Source of the DNA: JASHPR01 sp963749145
GTDB lineage: Bacteria; Actinomycetota; Actinomycetes; Streptosporangiales; Streptosporangiaceae
Direction of reading: 5' to 3'
Assembly (NCBI GenBank): GCA_963749145.1
Contig: CAVVLN010000006.1
Location: forward strand, 62,001 to 126,000
Length of the DNA: 64,000 nucleotides
Every line of letters begins with the position of its first letter. Positions within the stretch are counted from its first letter, which is position 1. Made by a program: the position numbers and the translations under genes. Of this stretch, positions 61,338 through 64,000 are shown in pieces. The notes under the pieces were generated by a model that did not search any database, was not told the DNA's origin, and saw nothing but the letters and a program-made list of their open reading frames with translations.

Positions 61338-63289
61338 ATGAACTCTGCAGGCCGCGGCAGGCCCGGCCGGCTGGATACCGCCGGACTGGGCGAGGCCGGC
61401 ACGCTGGAGTCGCGAGATCCGGCCGCCGGCCCCGCGTCGGCCGGCCCTGCGTCGCCGGCGCCCCGGGAGCCGACGCGCGGACCGGTCCCGAGCCGCCCCG
61501 GGCGGACGTCCCCGGCGGCCGGCTGCGGCGGGCGGGCGCGCGCCCGGTCGCGGCGCACCTGGTCCTGCTCGCGCTGTACCTGGCCGCCGGGATCGCGCTG
61601 ACCTGGCCCCGGGCCACGTACCTGAGCAGGCACCTGCTCCCGGAGACCCGTGACGCGTCCGGCTATGTGTGGGACCTGTGGTGGATCGCGCACCAGGTCG
61701 CTCACCTGGGCAACCCGTTCTTCACCCGCGGCATGGCCGCGCCGGTCGGCATCCAGCTCGGCTTCGACACCACGATGCCGCTGGCCGGGCTGGTCATGAC
61801 CCCGGTCACCCTGGTCTTCGGCCCCAGCGCCTCGTTCAGCCTGCTCACGATCGTGCTGCCGGGCCTGCTGTGCTACGTGATGTACCGGGCCGCCCGGCTG
61901 TGGCTGCGCGAGCCGGGCGCGATCGCGGCCGGCGCGCTGTTCGGCCTGTCCTCGATGGTGGCCTGGCAGGACTGGTTCCATCTCAACATCGCGCTGGGCA
62001 CGCTGTTCTTGCCGATGACGCTGGAGGCGGCGGTGCGGCTGCGCCGCCGCCCGGGGCTGCGCCAGGGCGTGATCTTGGGCGTGGTGCTGGGCGCGGCGGT
62101 GCTGGTCAACCAGGAGTCGGCGGTGATGGCGGTGCTGCTGGCGGCGGCGGCGCTGCTGCCGTGGCTGATCCGCCGCCCGGCCGCGGCGCGGCTGCGGGCG
62201 GTGGGCGCGGGCGCGGCGGCCGCGGTGATCGTGGCCAGCCCGCAGCTGATCGCGATGATCAGCCAGGCCGCCGCCGGCGGAGCCTCGGTCAGCGGGCACG
62301 TGCTGGCCCACACCGGCAAGACTTACGGCGTGGGGTTGTTCGACCTGTTCGCGCCCTCGCAGCGGGTGGGGTCCTACGGGCTGACCGCCCTGGCCAGCGC
62401 CGCCGCGAACAGTGACGGGCGGATCGGCGAGGGCATGCCCATGTTCGGCGTGGTGCTCACCGTGCTCGCGCTGTGCGGCCTGGCCGCGTCCTGGCGGCGG
62501 CGCAGCGCGTGGCTGCTGGCCGCGTTCTGGCTGGGCTGCGCCTGGCTCGCCCTCGGCGCGGTGCTCTGGATCGGCCACACGGCGCACGTGCCGTTCCTGA
62601 CCAGGTGGAACGGCGAGCGGGTGTCGCCGGTCATGCCCTACACCTGGTTCATGCGCATTCCCTGGCTGTCCGACCTGCGGGAAGCCGACCGGTTCGCCCT
62701 GCTCGGGCTCGTCGCCGCGGTCCTGCTGGCCGGCGCCGCGGTGGACTGGCTCTGGCGGCACGCCTGGCCCGCGGTCGTCGTGGTGGCCGCGCTCGCGGTG
62801 TTCGAAGCGGGCTGGTCAGCCGGCCCGACGGTCGGGGTCATGCCGACAACGCTCCCGGCCCTTGACCGCCCCATCGCCGCCGACCACTCGCACTCGATCG
62901 TCGTCGACGCGCCCTACGGCCTGCGCGGGGGCGTCCCGCTGTACGGGGGCCAGTTCGCGGCCCAGTCCCTGGTCCTGGCCACCGCCGACGGGCACCCGCG
63001 GGGCGTCTCCTACACCTCCTGGGTGCCGGCCGCGACCATCCGCGGGATCAAGAAGCACCCGTTCTACACGGAGCTGGTCAGCGCCTCGAACTACATCCCC
63101 GGCACGCCCGTGACCCTGAAGGTCACCCGCGTTCAGCTGGCGGCGGCCGAGCGGGACGCCCGGCACATGGACATCGGCTGGGTGCTGGTCTGGACCCACA
63201 ATCCGCTGATCGCCCGCTACCTGACCGCGACCGGGTTCCGGCTCGACTACCGCGCGGACGGTGCCTTCGTGTACCGCCCCACCTGGTAG
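61338..63289 (+). CDS. Polytopic membrane protein, GT-C-glycosyltransferase-like, frame change near start
   Basis: From 61667 the frame codes about 540 residues with ten or more membrane helices, a first-loop TRGMAAPVGIQLGFDTTMPL and a C-terminal soluble domain (HSIVVDAPYGLRGGVPLYGG). These recall GT-C-type glycosyltransferases and YfhO-like envelope proteins. The first membrane helix (AAHLVLLALYLAAGIALTWP) lies upstream in the same frame but has no start codon there. The only good start is ATG at 61338 in another frame, so a frame change near 61.45-61.55 kb is likely. It probably builds a cell-envelope glycan. Confidence 0.7.
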
Positions 63290-63372
63290 GAGCGCGATTG
63301 ACCACCGCCAGCCGCCGTCCGGCGGGGGCCCGGTCCTGGCCGTGGTGCGGACCCGGTTCCCGGGTCCTCGCC

Positions 63373-63963
63373 TCAGCCCGCGGCCGGGGTGCGGGGGGCC
63401 CGGGACCGGGGCGCATCGTCCCCGTTGAGCAGCCCCTCCGCGGCCAGGCCGCGGACCAGGCCGCGCAGCCCGGACGACAGCCCGGCCCGTTCCTCGTCGG
63501 TGAGGACGGCCAGGATCCTCGCCTGGCGGGACTGCCAGGCGTCCCACAGCCGCGCCGCCACCGCCCCGCCCTCCGCCGTGAGGTAGAGCCGGACATAGCG
63601 CTGGTTGCCCTCGTCCCGGCCGCGGCGGACCCAGCCCTTCCGCTCCAGCCCCGCCGCCAGCCTGCTCACGGTGCTCTTCTCCAGCCCGAGCAGGCCGGCC
63701 AGCTCGCCCTGCGCGATGCCGCGCGCCTTGACCAGCTCGATCAGGGCGCGTGCCTCGGACCCGGACACCTGGGGGATCCCGTCCTGGGCCCCCTCGCCGC
63801 CGGCGGCGGGACGGCCGGACGGGCCCGGGGCCGCGCCGCCCAGCGCGGCGCTGTCCCCGGGCGCGCCGTCGCGGGCGGGTCCGTCCCCGGCCGCCGGGTT
63901 CACCAGGCGCAGCAGCTGGGTGAGAAGCCGCCCGAGCTCGACGTCATCCGGTGCGTTGCCCAC
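63373..63963 (-). CDS. MarR-family transcriptional regulator
   Basis: The GTG at 63963 gives 196 residues. A disordered Ala/Gly/Pro segment (about 20-65) is followed by a MarR winged helix: EARALIELVKARGIAQGELA, LLGLEKSTVSRLAAGLERKG and WVRRGRDEGNQRYVRLYLTA. MarR proteins bind palindromes near their own start and respond to small phenolic or other ligands. Such a palindrome lies just upstream at 63971-63985. The N-terminal insert is longer than in most members. The target genes lie beyond the window. Confidence 0.88.
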   Translation of the reverse strand: MGNAPDDVELGRLLTQLLRLVNPAAGDGPARDGAPGDSAALGGAAPGPSGRPAAGGEGAQDGIPQVSGSEARALIELVKARGIAQGELAGLLGLEKSTVSRLAAGLERKGWVRRGRDEGNQRYVRLYLTAEGGAVAARLWDAWQSRQARILAVLTDEERAGLSSGLRGLVRGLAAEGLLNGDDAPRSRAPRTPAAG

Positions 63964-63970
63964 ACCAACA

Positions 63971-63985
63971 GTTGTACCGCACAAC
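63971..63985. promoter_or_regulatory. Probable MarR operator, 15-bp inverted repeat
   Basis: GTTGT at 63971-63975 and ACAAC at 63981-63985 form an inverted repeat spaced by five bases, directly upstream of the MarR start codon. MarR-family members commonly autoregulate through such sites. A further GGTACA-type half-site continues to the window edge. Confidence 0.5.
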
Positions 63986-64000
63986 CACGCGGGTGGTACA

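Noticed and set aside
61283..62761. 492-residue Gln/Arg/Gly-rich frame on the - strand
   Set aside because: It is antisense to a multi-helix membrane protein and has no family resemblance.

Overview
The window is 64 kb of very GC-rich actinobacterial chromosome. Evidence for that placement: GTG starts are common, clear purine-rich ribosome sites are frequent, and typical actinobacterial families are present. These include an XRE/DUF5753 regulator, a SpoIIE-type phosphatase, a SigE-family sigma factor, several FHA proteins, a bacterial proteasome activator (Bpa), a TadA gene with its actinobacterial partner protein, and an EspI-like MinD/ParA ATPase. I infer a differentiating, proteasome-bearing actinomycete, but I cannot name a genus. 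I see no plasmid or phage replication genes, no CRISPR array and no large biosynthetic cluster.

Layout. 0-5 kb: the end of a coiled-coil gene, a small gene whose stop codon is tandemly duplicated, a huge Gly/Pro/Tyr-rich membrane protein, a ferric-reductase-like membrane protein and a membrane-anchored protein. 5-13 kb: GntR regulator, FGGY sugar kinase, methyltransferase remnant, SpoIIE phosphatase, XRE/DUF5753 regulator and LuxR regulator. 13-20 kb: a broken secreted protein, RecQ helicase split by a one-base frameshift, an FHA membrane protein with an unknown partner, an orphan NMT1-like lipoprotein and a small conserved protein. 20-31 kb: esterase, tRNA-Ser(CGA), tadA and its partner, a small membrane protein with a PH-domain protein, EamA exporter with a divergent XRE-cupin regulator, a zinc-binding protein with a duplicated module, an orphan DNA methyltransferase, the folate pair fchA-fhs, YihY and FHA.

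31-38 kb: an orphan oligopeptide-binding lipoprotein and an SDR oxidoreductase, followed by a scar region. The scar holds an APH-like protein lacking both catalytic aspartates, truncated YjbR and membrane-protein genes, and a displaced 3' half of tRNA-Ser(GCU) 1.26 kb from the intact tRNA. That looks like the footprint of an integrated element that has mostly been lost. 38-49 kb: acyl-CoA ligase, SigE-family sigma factor, an array of nine GC hairpins spaced about 31 bp apart immediately upstream of a Cys-rich protein and a MauE/DoxX-like membrane protein, a winged-helix AAA ATPase, a secreted propeller protein, CtaG, tRNA-Ser(UGA), a lipoprotein and an Ig-repeat secreted protein. 49-64 kb: a PadR-regulated membrane operon, EspI-like ATPase, quinone oxidoreductase, Bpa, glycosyltransferase, STAS antagonist, arginine deiminase, a GT-C-like membrane protein and a MarR regulator.

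The strongest unexplained feature is the nine-hairpin array at 40.70-40.97 kb. A second theme is tandem repeats that begin at or just before a stop codon, seen at three separate genes in the first 16 kb. Five otherwise well-preserved genes change frame inside G/C runs, so some of the apparent pseudogenes may be sequence errors.
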